A stretch of DNA of 64,000 nucleotides, taken from positions 20,596-84,595 of the forward strand of contig JAJDEV010000115.1 of the NCBI GenBank assembly GCA_029259605.1. The letters run 5' to 3'. Source of the stretch: Planctomycetota bacterium (lineage in GTDB: Bacteria > Planctomycetota > UBA1135 > GCA-002686595). Shown here one piece after another: positions 52,383-60,272 of this stretch. Under the pieces are notes generated by a model. The model saw only the letters and a list, made by a program, of their open reading frames with translations. It was not told where the DNA came from and did no database searches. Positions within the stretch are counted from its first letter, which is position 1, and each line of letters opens with the position of its first letter. Both the position numbers and the translations under genes were made by a program.

Positions 52383-53214
52383 CAGACTGTGGCAGAAGTC
52401 ATTCACCCGCAGAACGCCGTCCTCCACTCCGGCTTGGCCCCCGAAAGCCTCGCCGAATCCACCGATTCGCCTACGTTTCCGGAGACCAACCCGCAGCGGA
52501 TGCCGACGCTCTGCGGGCGAAGCACTTTCGCCACGGCCTGCTAGGGCGTGGCTGCTCGGCGCGACGCTCTGTTTGGCATCGTCGTGCCGGGCGGTCGTCC
52601 ACACGACCGAAGGGACCGTGTGGGCGACCAGCGAGGAGATCGCGCGGCGCGTCGGCGACGACCTGCTCGCGCGTGGTCCCGTGATCCGCGAGCGGCTTCG
52701 ATCCTCCCGCGGACGGCCGACGGTGGTGATCGGTTTCCTCGGAGTCGGCGACGATCACGGCCAGGACGGTGCGGTGACCGAGAAGTACATCCTCCTGAAG
52801 GAAGGGAGGGCCGAGAGGCTCCTGGTGCACGAGCTCGTGCACTACTACAGCGTGAACGGCCCGCTTCAGAGACTGCCCCACATGGTCGAGGAGGGCATCG
52901 CCTACTTGGTGGGTTGGGACGAGTCGGGCTTCAAGCGCTACTCGCTCGAGTTGCCATCGGAGATGGCGGTCGAGCTCGCCCTCACCGCGACGAGGGATCA
53001 GGCGCAGTCCTGGGGGACCGAGAGCTACCTCTACCGTCAAGTGATGATCGCGGCGTGCTGGATCGCGTCGACGTTCGGCCTCGAGGAGCTCCAGTCGTTG
53101 TGCGCGAACGCGCCGGACGACGACCCGGGGTGGATGGTGAACGCGCTCCGCGAGCGATTGCCTTCGTTGCAGGACGAGCCGCGCCGCGCTTCGTTCGAGG
53201 TCAACCGTTTCTAG
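52357..53214 (+). CDS. HExxH putative metallopeptidase lipoprotein, paralogue 1, interrupted in frame by a palindromic element
   Basis: 285 aa. The GTG start and first eight codons (MISPSHRT) match paralogue 2 (MISRSNRT), and the lipoprotein signal LLGATLCLASSC matches its LLGAAVVLAASC. Between them 54 extra codons come from the family B element 52379-52544; removing 162 bp restores ACT-AGG in register with ACG-CGG of the paralogue. The mature domain has VHELVHYYSVNG ... HMVEEGIAYL, the HExxH...E of gluzincin peptidases, so Zn-peptidase activity is plausible. The inserted 54 residues split the signal peptide, so export of this copy is doubtful. It is 16 bp from paralogue 2. Confidence 0.75.
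   Translation: MISPSHRTSRLWQKSFTRRTPSSTPAWPPKASPNPPIRLRFRRPTRSGCRRSAGEALSPRPARAWLLGATLCLASSCRAVVHTTEGTVWATSEEIARRVGDDLLARGPVIRERLRSSRGRPTVVIGFLGVGDDHGQDGAVTEKYILLKEGRAERLLVHELVHYYSVNGPLQRLPHMVEEGIAYLVGWDESGFKRYSLELPSEMAVELALTATRDQAQSWGTESYLYRQVMIAACWIASTFGLEELQSLCANAPDDDPGWMVNALRERLPSLQDEPRRASFEVNRF
52379..52544. mobile_element. Family B palindromic element with CTAG ends, copy 1
   Basis: The element is bounded by CTAG on both sides. The left end CTAGCAGACTGTGGC and the right end GCCACGGCCTGCTAG are inverted repeats, which continue as imperfect arms over about 50 bp (CACCCGCAGA / TCTGCGGGCG). It carries no coding sequence of its own. The net insertion is 162 bp if one CTAG is a target duplication, and this exactly equals the length difference between the two neighbouring paralogues. 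The first ~60 bp recur almost identically at 63939-64000. Confidence 0.85.
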
Positions 53215-53230
53215 TCCCGCCAGCACAGCT

Positions 53231-53926
53231 GTGATCTCACGTTCGAATCGAACGCGGGTCGGACTGCTCGGCGCGGCGGTCGTCCTCGCCGCGTCGTGCC
53301 GAGCGATCGTCCACACGCCCGAAGGAACGGTGTGGGCCAAGCGCGCCGAGGTCGCGCGCCGCATCAGCGAAGACCTGCTCGTGCAGGGACCCGCCGTGCG
53401 GCAGCAGCTCCGGTCCTCGCGCGACGTTCCGGTGGTGGTCGTCGACCTTGTGAAGTTCCCCGAGAGCCACGGAGCGGATGCGGTCGTGACGGAGAAGTAC
53501 ATCTTGCTCCATGAAGGGAAGAGCGAGACGCTGCTCGAGCACGAGCTCGCCCACTACTACGCGCTGAAGGACCCGCTCGGAAAGCTGCCGTTCATGGTGC
53601 AGGAGGGCCTGGCGCTCCTGGTCGCGTGGGACGTGACGGGGCCGGATGCACGAACCCTGCGGTTGCCGTCCGAGTTGGCCGTCCACCTCGCGCTGACGGC
53701 GACCTGCGATGAGGCCCTGTCGTGGTGGCTCGGGAGCAAGCTCTACAGCGAAGTCTCCCTCGCCGCGGTGTGGATCTGCGCGACGATCGGCCTCGAAGAA
53801 CTCCAGGCGATGTGCGCGAGCGCGCCGGACGACGATCCCGAGTGGACGGTGGATGCGCTGCGTGAGCGCCTTCCGTCCCTGGCGCACGAGCCGCGCCGTG
53901 GGTCGTTCGACATCGACGGCTTCTAG
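53231..53926 (+). CDS. HExxH putative metallopeptidase lipoprotein, paralogue 2 (uninterrupted)
   Basis: 231 aa from a GTG at 53231. The signal peptide LLGAAVVLAASC has a lipobox. The core shows LLEHELAHYYALKD ... FMVQEGLALL, i.e. HExxH with a downstream Glu, like the gluzincin peptidase MA families. The C-terminal AAVWICATIGLEELQAMC and ASAPDDDPEWTVDALRERLPSL are shared with paralogue 1. The two are a tandem duplication that also copied the short sequence overlapping the preceding gene (GTGATCTCAC(C/G)TTCG). The peptidase function is predicted from the motif alone. Confidence 0.75.
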   Translation: MISRSNRTRVGLLGAAVVLAASCRAIVHTPEGTVWAKRAEVARRISEDLLVQGPAVRQQLRSSRDVPVVVVDLVKFPESHGADAVVTEKYILLHEGKSETLLEHELAHYYALKDPLGKLPFMVQEGLALLVAWDVTGPDARTLRLPSELAVHLALTATCDEALSWWLGSKLYSEVSLAAVWICATIGLEELQAMCASAPDDDPEWTVDALRERLPSLAHEPRRGSFDIDGF

Positions 53927-54089
53927 CCGCGGCAGCGTGGTTTCTCGCTGGGCGACGTCGGCCGATTCGCGGGACGGGGCGCTTCCTCCCTCCCGCGAAC
54001 TCTGCACTCATGCTGGGGTCGCGCGCGCTCATCCGTTGCGCGAAGGGGTTCGCCGGGCACGGGTTGGCGTATATGGAATTAGGCATGCA

Positions 54090-54440
54090 GTGAGCGCGAG
54101 CGACAAGCCGCTCCGGTGGCACGGCGGGGCGCGGATTCAAACGCCTCCCGTTGGTGAGGCCGCGCGCCGCGACCTCGGTGTCGCCCTTCGGGTGCTGCAA
54201 CGAGGCGCCCAACTCTCGATGCCTTGCTCTCGGCCGATGCCGTCGATCGGAGCGCGTTGCTTCGAACTGCGCGTCCTGGATCGAGGCAAGCCATGGCGAT
54301 TGGTGGATCGAGCGGATTCCGACGCGATCCTGGTCGTGGATCTGTTCCGCAAGACGACCCGAACGACTCCGAAGCAGGCCATCGAACGATGCCGTCGGCG
54401 GTTGCGCCGCTACGACGACGACCGGGAGAGCCCACGATGA
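54090..54440 (+). CDS. HigB/RelE-like toxin (phage-derived Gp49-like family)
   Basis: 116 aa from a GTG at 54090 with AGG seven bases upstream. The fold-typical strands are seen in ARRDLGVALRVLQRG, SIGARCFELRVLD, WRLVDRADSDAILVVDLF and KTTRTTPKQAIERCRRRL. The order 'ELR..D......R....D.I..L..F.KKT.KTP..EI..A..R' is the HigB/Gp49 signature. Such toxins are ribosome-dependent mRNA interferases. The stop overlaps the antitoxin start (ATGA), giving the toxin-first order of HigBA systems. The N-terminal 15 residues are not conserved-looking, so a later start is possible. Confidence 0.7.
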   Translation: MSASDKPLRWHGGARIQTPPVGEAARRDLGVALRVLQRGAQLSMPCSRPMPSIGARCFELRVLDRGKPWRLVDRADSDAILVVDLFRKTTRTTPKQAIERCRRRLRRYDDDRESPR

Positions 54441-54739
54441 CGCGACGCAAGAGAACGACCTGGGTCGAGACCGACGCCACCACGCTCCTCGGCCTGACGC
54501 CCCAAGACCGAGTCCTCGTCGAGCTTCGCGCCGCGCTCGCCGTGGCTCTTCAACGCGCGAGGAAGCGCAAGAAGCTGACCCAGGCGCAGGCCGCCGAACG
54601 CATCGGTACGTCGCAAGCCCAGGTCTCCAAGATGGGAGCCGGCCAATCGTCGATCACGGTCGACCGCTTGCTCAAGGCGCTCACCGCGCTCGGCATCTCG
54701 CGGCCTGCGATCGTGCGCGCGCTGAGAAGTGCGGCGTGA
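54437..54739 (+). CDS. XRE-family HigA-like antitoxin
   Basis: 100 aa. A single helix-turn-helix fills residues ~35-90: LQRARKRKKLTQAQAAERIG, TSQAQVSKMGAGQSSITVDRLLKALTALG. This is the Cro/C1-type HTH of HigA/XRE antitoxins. It is translationally coupled to the upstream toxin by ATGA, so it is likely to bind the toxin and repress the shared promoter before 54090. The odd SKMGAGQ (usually SKIE.G) may slightly alter the HTH. Confidence 0.8.
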   Translation: MTRRKRTTWVETDATTLLGLTPQDRVLVELRAALAVALQRARKRKKLTQAQAAERIGTSQAQVSKMGAGQSSITVDRLLKALTALGISRPAIVRALRSAA

Positions 54740-54855
54740 GCCGGCAAGTTCGCGGCGGGACGGCTAGCCCCGCCAGAAGGAAGTCCGCGGGACAGGTCGC
54801 ACTCGTCGCTCGCGGTGCATCGGCGAGCATGGGGCACCGGCGCAGTCCGATCCGG

Positions 54856-55344
54856 TCAGCCCCCGAACCGGGTCGACTCACGCGCGACGCGGCTCGACGG
54901 AACGACGAACATTCCTGATTCGCTCCGCCCGTCCGTACGAATCGTCCAGCGATACTCCCCGCGCGGGATGCGGCGAACGACGAGCTTGCCCGACGCATCG
55001 GTGCGGAGTCCGTCGCTCTGCACGCGGCCGGCCTCGAGCCACGCGATCACCGACTCTCCTAACTCGACGGATTCCAGCTCCACGGCAACGCCGGCAACTG
55101 GGACTCCCTCGTCGTTTTCGACGCGAGGCTCGAGATCACCGAGCGCGCGCATCTGGACTCGAGTCGGACGCGCGTCGACGAACGCTTGCGCCTGGGTTTC
55201 GATGTTCCAGTAGTCGGGATGAGTGAGGCGGGCCGTGTAGGTCGCCGGCGTAAGCTTGGCTCGATCGACGAAGCCGGTCGCATCGGTGCGGAGCGGGTCG
55301 GTGTAGGGCTGCCGGGCTTGATCGATGATGGTACACGTTCCTCG
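54856..55344 (-). pseudogene. 5'-truncated carboxypeptidase-regulatory-like (CNA_B/Ig-type) protein
   Basis: An open frame of 162 codons has no start: a TGA at 55345-55347 closes it upstream, and the first in-frame ATG (55152) would leave only 98 residues. It reads QPYTDPLRTDATGFVDRAKL ... ATYTARLTHPDYW ... LRTDASGKLVVRRIPRGEYRW. These are two beta-sandwich repeats with the 'T(D)A(T/S)G....V....Y' pattern of CarboxypepD_reg/CNA_B domains. It is probably the 3' part of a larger surface-protein gene cut at about 55330, where a different fragment on the other strand begins. Confidence 0.55.
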
Positions 55345-55505
55345 TCACGTCGGATTCGAAGCCGCGGGGAAGGCGACCGCACGCCCTCGAGGGCGTTGCG
55401 GACGTCGCGGTGATCCGAAACAAGACAGCCGTCGCCAAGTACTGCTCGAAGTACGTCGTCAAGGGCGGCGCCGTCGAGCTGTTCGGCCTCGCGGCCGGCG
55501 CCTAG
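55329..55505 (+). pseudogene. Possible replication-initiator (Rep) 3' fragment
   Basis: A 58-codon frame bounded by TGA upstream and TAG downstream ends KTAVAKYCSKYVVKGGAVEL. The (A)KYxxKYVxKG pattern resembles the Tyr/Lys region of HUH rolling-circle Rep proteins of small phages and plasmids. It has no start and only the last part is present. It meets the opposite-strand remnant at about 55330. The family assignment is weak. Confidence 0.25.
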
Positions 55506-55687
55506 CGCCCGAATGCGTGCGCTGGCGGGCGACGAGCCCCCTCGTCTTGACCGAAGGAATCTGCTCCTCACGCGCGGCCCCGGAGCCGAGCGACCAACAC
55601 TCCTCGAAATTGAGCTAGACAACTAGACGTGCGGGCCGTTACCTGGCCGAACGGCGAATGGCCCGACGGAGAACGAGGAGGCTTATC

Positions 55688-56662
55688 ATGGTCGCACAGT
55701 ACGGCATATCAGTTTACATTGTCACGTTCCGGGATAGGTACGGGCGCCGACCTTGGACGTCCGAGAAGCATGGCACAGAAAACACCTATGAAGCGATACA
55801 CGACTATCTAAGAAGCCGAAAAGGCCAGTTGCGGATTGTAGGCGGCAGCGGCCCTGGCAGTGGGTATGCCCCAGGAACTAAAGCGTTCTCTGTTGCGCGA
55901 ATTGACCCCGTTGCTCAGGCACGCATAATCGCAGGGGCCTTGTACTACGGGGAAGCTGGCTCCGTCAGGGACGTCATTAGCCTTGACACCAACAAGACGA
56001 CAAAGACGATCGCTGAGAATGAGGCGCCTGTCGCGCCGTTCTACTACCGCTTCGATCTGCCAATCGGACTTCGATACGGCGTTCTTTACCTTCAGACAAC
56101 CGGGCAGATAGGGGTGAAGAGCGCCCTATCCGCCGACTTGAAAGACTACTTCGAATCTTACGGCGCAGACTCCGGGACTTCGATCTCGCTATCGCCATTG
56201 GCAGCGAAGCAGGCTATGGAGGCATTCGTCGGACAAGGCATCATGAACGAGATAGTCCTCGTCAACGAAGGCCGGTCCGTTCGAACTCGAAAAGCCCTTT
56301 CTCGCACTCACGTGGGAGGGAAACCGCTTGGCGAACTCGATCGTATCGAGGTCAAGATAAAGAGAAAGGGCGGCTGGATGGGGATGCGCAACCCGCTCAA
56401 GAGGATTGCGCGGGGAGACGCAGACCCCACCGACATGCTAAAGGGGGTGGTCCCCTACGACGACATGAAGATTAAGGTAAGGGTGGGGCGTCGGACTCAG
56501 CAGTTCAGCATGATAAAACCCGACGAGAGCCCCATCCGCTACGATGTCTCAGGCAAGATCGACCTTCGGAGCGGACACCCGACATTTACTTCCATGGACG
56601 CCGCTGTTGTCGACCTCACGGCGATGGTTCGGGGCATACTTGAGACATACCATCCTGCCTAG
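55688..56662 (+). CDS. Hypothetical protein, first gene of a two-gene accessory cassette
   Basis: 324 aa from the ATG at 55688, with GAGGAGG six bases upstream. Not recognised. It opens AQYGISVYIVTFRDRYGRR, suggesting a beta-strand-first alpha/beta domain. The middle (YYRFDLPIGLRYGVLYLQTT) and the basic C-terminal half (KIKRKGGWMGMRNPLKRI) show no catalytic motif I can name. The whole gene is distinctly less G+C-rich than its neighbours and uses A/T-ending codons, a sign of transfer. It is followed after 6 bp by a membrane-protein gene, so the two probably form a soluble sensor + membrane effector unit (inference). Confidence 0.5.
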   Translation: MVAQYGISVYIVTFRDRYGRRPWTSEKHGTENTYEAIHDYLRSRKGQLRIVGGSGPGSGYAPGTKAFSVARIDPVAQARIIAGALYYGEAGSVRDVISLDTNKTTKTIAENEAPVAPFYYRFDLPIGLRYGVLYLQTTGQIGVKSALSADLKDYFESYGADSGTSISLSPLAAKQAMEAFVGQGIMNEIVLVNEGRSVRTRKALSRTHVGGKPLGELDRIEVKIKRKGGWMGMRNPLKRIARGDADPTDMLKGVVPYDDMKIKVRVGRRTQQFSMIKPDESPIRYDVSGKIDLRSGHPTFTSMDAAVVDLTAMVRGILETYHPA

Positions 56663-56668
56663 AGGTGC

Positions 56669-57280
56669 GTGATCGTGGACGAGCTAGCCAAAATACTTCG
56701 CGCGAATTTCTCGCCACACCGAGTGGGTCGCGGACGTGTGTTCTCTCCGGTCGAGTTAATCATTTACGGGATAATACCTTTAGCGGGCGGAGCGGCACTG
56801 AGCTGGAGGCTTGGCCGCCCTTCCGAGGAATATCTTGCGCTCCTTATAGCCGTCTACGGAGTTCTGGCCGCAGTCTTGGTGGGATTGCTTCCGATCGTAT
56901 ACAGCATTGCAAGTGGCACCTACACCGCGCACGCAAAGGGAGAGTACCCGGCGATCGACCATGAACGTCGCCGACTAGAAGTGCTCCAGGACCTGTACTC
57001 CACGATATCGTACGGAACAATTCTGCTTGTGGCCGCTCTAGCGTCGTTGATCGCGATGCTCTTCTTGCCCGACCCAGCGACCAGCGACAATACCGAGTCG
57101 ACCCTGGCTGTCCTTGAGTGTTTCGTGTATTTTGTCGGGTGCTCTACTATCCTCTCTATTCTCAATGTAGCCATGGGCGTATTCACGTCAATGGAGGATC
57201 AAGTATGCAAAGCGAAGGAGCGGCTAGAGAAGCAAGCGAAGGTGCCCGAAGTAGGCGATGAACACGAGACCTCTCCATAG
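56669..57280 (+). CDS. Hypothetical multi-pass membrane protein, second gene of the cassette
   Basis: 203 aa from a GTG at 56669 (another GTG at 56675). Four hydrophobic segments: VELIIYGIIPLAGGAAL, YLALLIAVYGVLAAVLVGLL, YGTILLVAALASLIAMLFL and CFVYFVGCSTILSILNVAMG. A charged cytoplasmic loop lies between 2 and 3 and a charged tail after 4. It is lower in G+C than core genes. A small 4-TM protein after a soluble partner fits the pattern of membrane-acting defence effectors, but no family match is claimed. Confidence 0.6.
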   Translation: MIVDELAKILRANFSPHRVGRGRVFSPVELIIYGIIPLAGGAALSWRLGRPSEEYLALLIAVYGVLAAVLVGLLPIVYSIASGTYTAHAKGEYPAIDHERRRLEVLQDLYSTISYGTILLVAALASLIAMLFLPDPATSDNTESTLAVLECFVYFVGCSTILSILNVAMGVFTSMEDQVCKAKERLEKQAKVPEVGDEHETSP

Positions 57281-57518
57281 GTGCGGCGTTCTTGGCTGCG
57301 CTCACGGTTGGGGCTGAGCGGCATGCGCCTTGCCGGTCGGGCCTCGTGGGCTGAGAATCAGCAGAGAGTTGAACGAGTGCGACTCATTGCGACTGCGGCG
57401 GGATCGCACCCTCACTCGGCAGTCGAGCTTGTGGACCCCACGGCTGCTCACGCGGAATACGTTGACGACAGGGAGCCGATCCGAGTCACGTGGAATCCGC
57501 AAGGGGCGAGCGTGGGCG

Positions 57519-58757
57519 CTACGATTTCTTACGCCCCTTCCGTCGCTCTTTGGCTCTTCGATGAATCTCGCGCCATCCCACGAAGGTCGTAAGCTGTTCG
57601 ATCGTTCCCGCGTTAACGTCCTGGTCATGTTCTGGTACCGACGCCAAAGCCATCATCTCCCGAAGTGCACGGACCTTCGTGATCTTCGTGATCTGATCTA
57701 GCTCGATGGAATCGCTTTGGGGTCCGTCTTCCTCTTCGTTCCAGGTCGCCCGAATCTCGCTTGCCCCCAGGTCGGGGCGTCCCTCAAGCCAAGCAAGGAC
57801 ACCTGAAACGTCAGGATTTGTCGACGCGTACTCTTTGAATTCCTCATAATCGTTCGGGGGCATCGAGTGCTGGAGGCTCGCCGCAGTCGCTTGACCCACA
57901 ACGAGTCCCATGGGGGGATTGAAACCGCATTTCTTGAAAGTATCGCGTGGAAAGTAGAGCATCGGAAAATTCACGCTATACATCCATAGCACCGGGCTCA
58001 GGACGAAGCTGATTGTGTTCCAGAAGAACATGCCCTCCATTGACTGCCTTGGATGAGTTCCGACGCGTCGCTTGTGCGACTCCCGGGGGTGGTAGGGGTG
58101 GCTGGACGCGGCGGACAGGCCTTGAAGGTTCGAGTCGATTCGATGTCGAATGGGACGGCAGAACGCGTCCGCTGGAATGGCGCCCTTGACGAGCTTTCCC
58201 CATGACGGATGCCTACCTGTTTTGAGATACTCCGCCACTGCGCGAAAGCTGCTCTCGGCGTTCACTCGTCGGTAATAGTAATTCTGCATGGCGTTGAACT
58301 CTAGGAATAGCCGACTGAGCGCGTTGGACGCGCTCGAGTATCCATTGAGTCCGCAGAGGACGAGCTCAGCGAGGATGTACTTGCTCTCATAGTAGAAGTA
58401 CCAGAGATGGAACATGTTCAGGTGCGAGCCTCCTCCATAGACGAAGGGCGCAAAGGCATCCTGAATGTTGTGGAAGGCCGCAAGCTTCCACTTGAAGTCG
58501 ATCCAAGTGCTGTTGTCTCCTCCGCTCTCGGGATTCGACTCTAGGGCCTCCAATGTCAGCTTCGCCGTTTCGGAGAGATATTCATCCTCAAGTCTGAGTG
58601 TGGCGCGAACACCGGGCGGCGTGTCTTGGGCAGCCGAGTAGTGGGAGACGTACCGCGCTCCCTCTGCCGCTTCTGACCGCAATCGGTGAAGGAAATCCGC
58701 TACTCGATCCCCCTCGGCGTCTCCCTCTGCGTTGAAGCCTACTCCCTCGCTCTTCAA
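57519..58757 (-). CDS. Hypothetical protein (accessory cassette)
   Basis: 412 aa from a TTG at 58757 preceded by GGAG. Not recognised. It is largely helical with aromatic-rich stretches (LWYFYYESKYILAELVLCGL, AMQNYYYRRVNAESSF, WNTISFVLSPVLWMYSVNFP). These could be buried helices; they are not clear membrane spans. A YaaC-like or HEPN-like helical bundle is possible but no RxxxxH motif stands out. The C-terminus is very basic (HRRAKERRKGRKKS). It converges on the membrane gene with a 238-bp gap. Base use matches the low-G+C cassette. Confidence 0.5.
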   Translation of the reverse strand: MKSEGVGFNAEGDAEGDRVADFLHRLRSEAAEGARYVSHYSAAQDTPPGVRATLRLEDEYLSETAKLTLEALESNPESGGDNSTWIDFKWKLAAFHNIQDAFAPFVYGGGSHLNMFHLWYFYYESKYILAELVLCGLNGYSSASNALSRLFLEFNAMQNYYYRRVNAESSFRAVAEYLKTGRHPSWGKLVKGAIPADAFCRPIRHRIDSNLQGLSAASSHPYHPRESHKRRVGTHPRQSMEGMFFWNTISFVLSPVLWMYSVNFPMLYFPRDTFKKCGFNPPMGLVVGQATAASLQHSMPPNDYEEFKEYASTNPDVSGVLAWLEGRPDLGASEIRATWNEEEDGPQSDSIELDQITKITKVRALREMMALASVPEHDQDVNAGTIEQLTTFVGWREIHRRAKERRKGRKKS

Positions 58758-59552
58758 TTCACCCGCTCCAGGTCTCCGTGATGCTGCGTTGCTTGTTTCA
58801 TCTTGCGACTGACTGATGAGACTGTGATTGATCCAGGATCGAATACGGGGTAGGCAGTTCTCGAGTTGCGCTGGACTTGGCGTTGAGACGTCATCCGCTG
58901 TGAGGCGCTCTAACCCCTTCGTGAGTCTCGGGACGTTCGGCGAGGGCCATGCAATCGTTGCTATCGAAGCAAGGTGCTCCGTTCCATCGTTTGCCCATAC
59001 CGCAGAAGAGTACTACTTCACGGGCGATCTACCGCTAGTCCAAGCCTCGCCGGGCCTGTCGCCGCCTCCACTTGCGTCACTCCGAGTTCACGCTATGGTG
59101 CCGCGTAGACCCGGCCTTGTGTTCCGCGCAGCTGTGGTTCCCAAGCTGAATGTCGCGGGTTCGAGATGGGATGGGAAGGCCGCCCCCCTTTCTCGGGATG
59201 CCGTGTCGGCTTCCCATTGAAAACGACGCCGCGGGGGCGCCGTGCGCACTTGAGGTGCAATCAGGACGCGGCGCGTCATGGCGGCCTTCGGGGTCGTCGG
59301 GAGGCCTTTTCGGCCCGCTTCTCGTCGTCGCCTCATCGGAGAAGTCGATGGTCCTACTCCCGCGCGCCGCGCCGTCCCGACCAGGACTTCAGCCAGTGGC
59401 GACCTTCGTGAGGTGCGCTACTCTTCCGCCGACTCCAACCCCTCCGCCAGACGGAGGACCGCGGCGCGGATGCGCTGCGGCAGACCGCTCAGCTCCTTCG
59501 CGGGGAGCACCAGTCGAGCCGACCGACGCTCCGGCGACGCTATCCTGTCCCC
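58758..59552. other. Long non-coding stretch at the end of the low-G+C cassette
   Basis: 795 bp with no gene I can support. It includes the tRNA-Gly fragment at 59138-59165; base composition rises to the genomic G+C level after it. Short open frames here (e.g. 58828-59220) have no conserved-looking content. A minus-strand frame ending PAKELSGLPQRIRAAVLRLA at about 59418-59520 reads like a protein C-terminus but has no adequate start. Confidence 0.4.
59138..59165 (+). repeat. tRNA-Gly(CCC) 3'-half scar
   Basis: TTCCCAAGCTGAATGTCG followed by CGGGTTCGAG reads as the anticodon loop (CCC), 3' anticodon strand, variable loop and T-arm of a bacterial tRNA-Gly. The 5' half and acceptor stem are absent. 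It is a typical footprint of integrase-mediated insertion at a tRNA, and it coincides with the right edge of the low-G+C cassette. Confidence 0.6.
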
Positions 59553-60272
59553 ATGCTCCTCCGCGCCCTGCTCCTCGCCCTCGTCGCCACGACCTCGTCC
59601 TGCGGGACGCTGATCTACAACCACGCCTGGAACGCGTACGAACCCGTCGCCGCGAACGACCCGGTCGAGGGCCGTTGGAAAGGCGAGTGGCGCAGCGAAG
59701 AGAACGGGCACGCGGGCGGGCTGCGCTGCATGCTGACGCGCGAGCGTGAGGGCGCCTACCTCGCGCGCTTCCACTCGACCTACGGCTGGTTCTTCTTCTT
59801 CCGGCACCGCGCCGAGTTCGTGATCACGGGCGAGGAGGACGGCGTGCTGCGCTTCGTGGGGGAGGAGGACCTGGGCTCCATGTTCGGTGGCGTGTACACG
59901 TACGAAGGCAGCGTCGCGGGCGATGCGTTCGAGGCGCGCTTCGCGGCCGAGAGCGGGGACCACGGGGTGTTCACGATGACGCGTGTGAAGGAAGGGGATA
60001 CGGAGTCGCACACCACCCGCAATCTTTCCGGCGACAAGTGCCGCACCAACGTCGGACGGACTACGGATCGGCGGATGGTCGAAGCGCGAGCGTCGTTGCC
60101 AGCGCCTCGCGGACGATCCAGGACGCCGCCGTCGCGTGGCCCGATCCATCCGCGATCGAGCGATGATGCAGTTCGATCCGCTTTGTTGCAGTCCACGTGG
60201 TGGTGCCGCAAATCCGACCGATCCGCGCGAAGGGTAGACAGCAGAGATCGCGCAAGAGACCTGGCCAGATGA
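59553..60272 (+). CDS. Small lipoprotein whose C-terminus runs into a RAYT element
   Basis: 239 aa as it stands. The N-terminus LLRALLLALVATTSSC is a lipoprotein signal. Residues ~35-148 are a beta-rich domain (VEGRWKGEWRSEENGHAGGL ... YGWFFFFRHRAEFVITGEED ... YTYEGSVAGDAFEARF), lipocalin- or DUF-like. Residue 149 onward (DTESHTTRNLSGDKCRTN) is encoded by the left end of the family A element beginning at 59998, so the native stop has been lost and about 90 element-encoded residues appended. The native protein was probably ~150 aa. No function is assigned. Confidence 0.65.
   Translation: MLLRALLLALVATTSSCGTLIYNHAWNAYEPVAANDPVEGRWKGEWRSEENGHAGGLRCMLTREREGAYLARFHSTYGWFFFFRHRAEFVITGEEDGVLRFVGEEDLGSMFGGVYTYEGSVAGDAFEARFAAESGDHGVFTMTRVKEGDTESHTTRNLSGDKCRTNVGRTTDRRMVEARASLPAPRGRSRTPPSRGPIHPRSSDDAVRSALLQSTWWCRKSDRSARRVDSRDRARDLAR

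Noticed and set aside
54105..54150. GCGCGGATTCAAACGCC as another tRNA T-arm scar
   Set aside because: It lies inside the HigB-like coding frame and matches only the most general T-loop consensus.
57281..57592. 103-codon plus-strand ORF directly after the four-helix membrane protein stop
   Set aside because: No recognisable features, and it overlaps the 3' end of the convergent 412-aa gene; a GTG next to the previous stop is not enough.
58828..59220. 130-codon ORF covering the tRNA-Gly fragment
   Set aside because: It runs across the tRNA scar and a composition change, with no protein-like signal or ribosome site.
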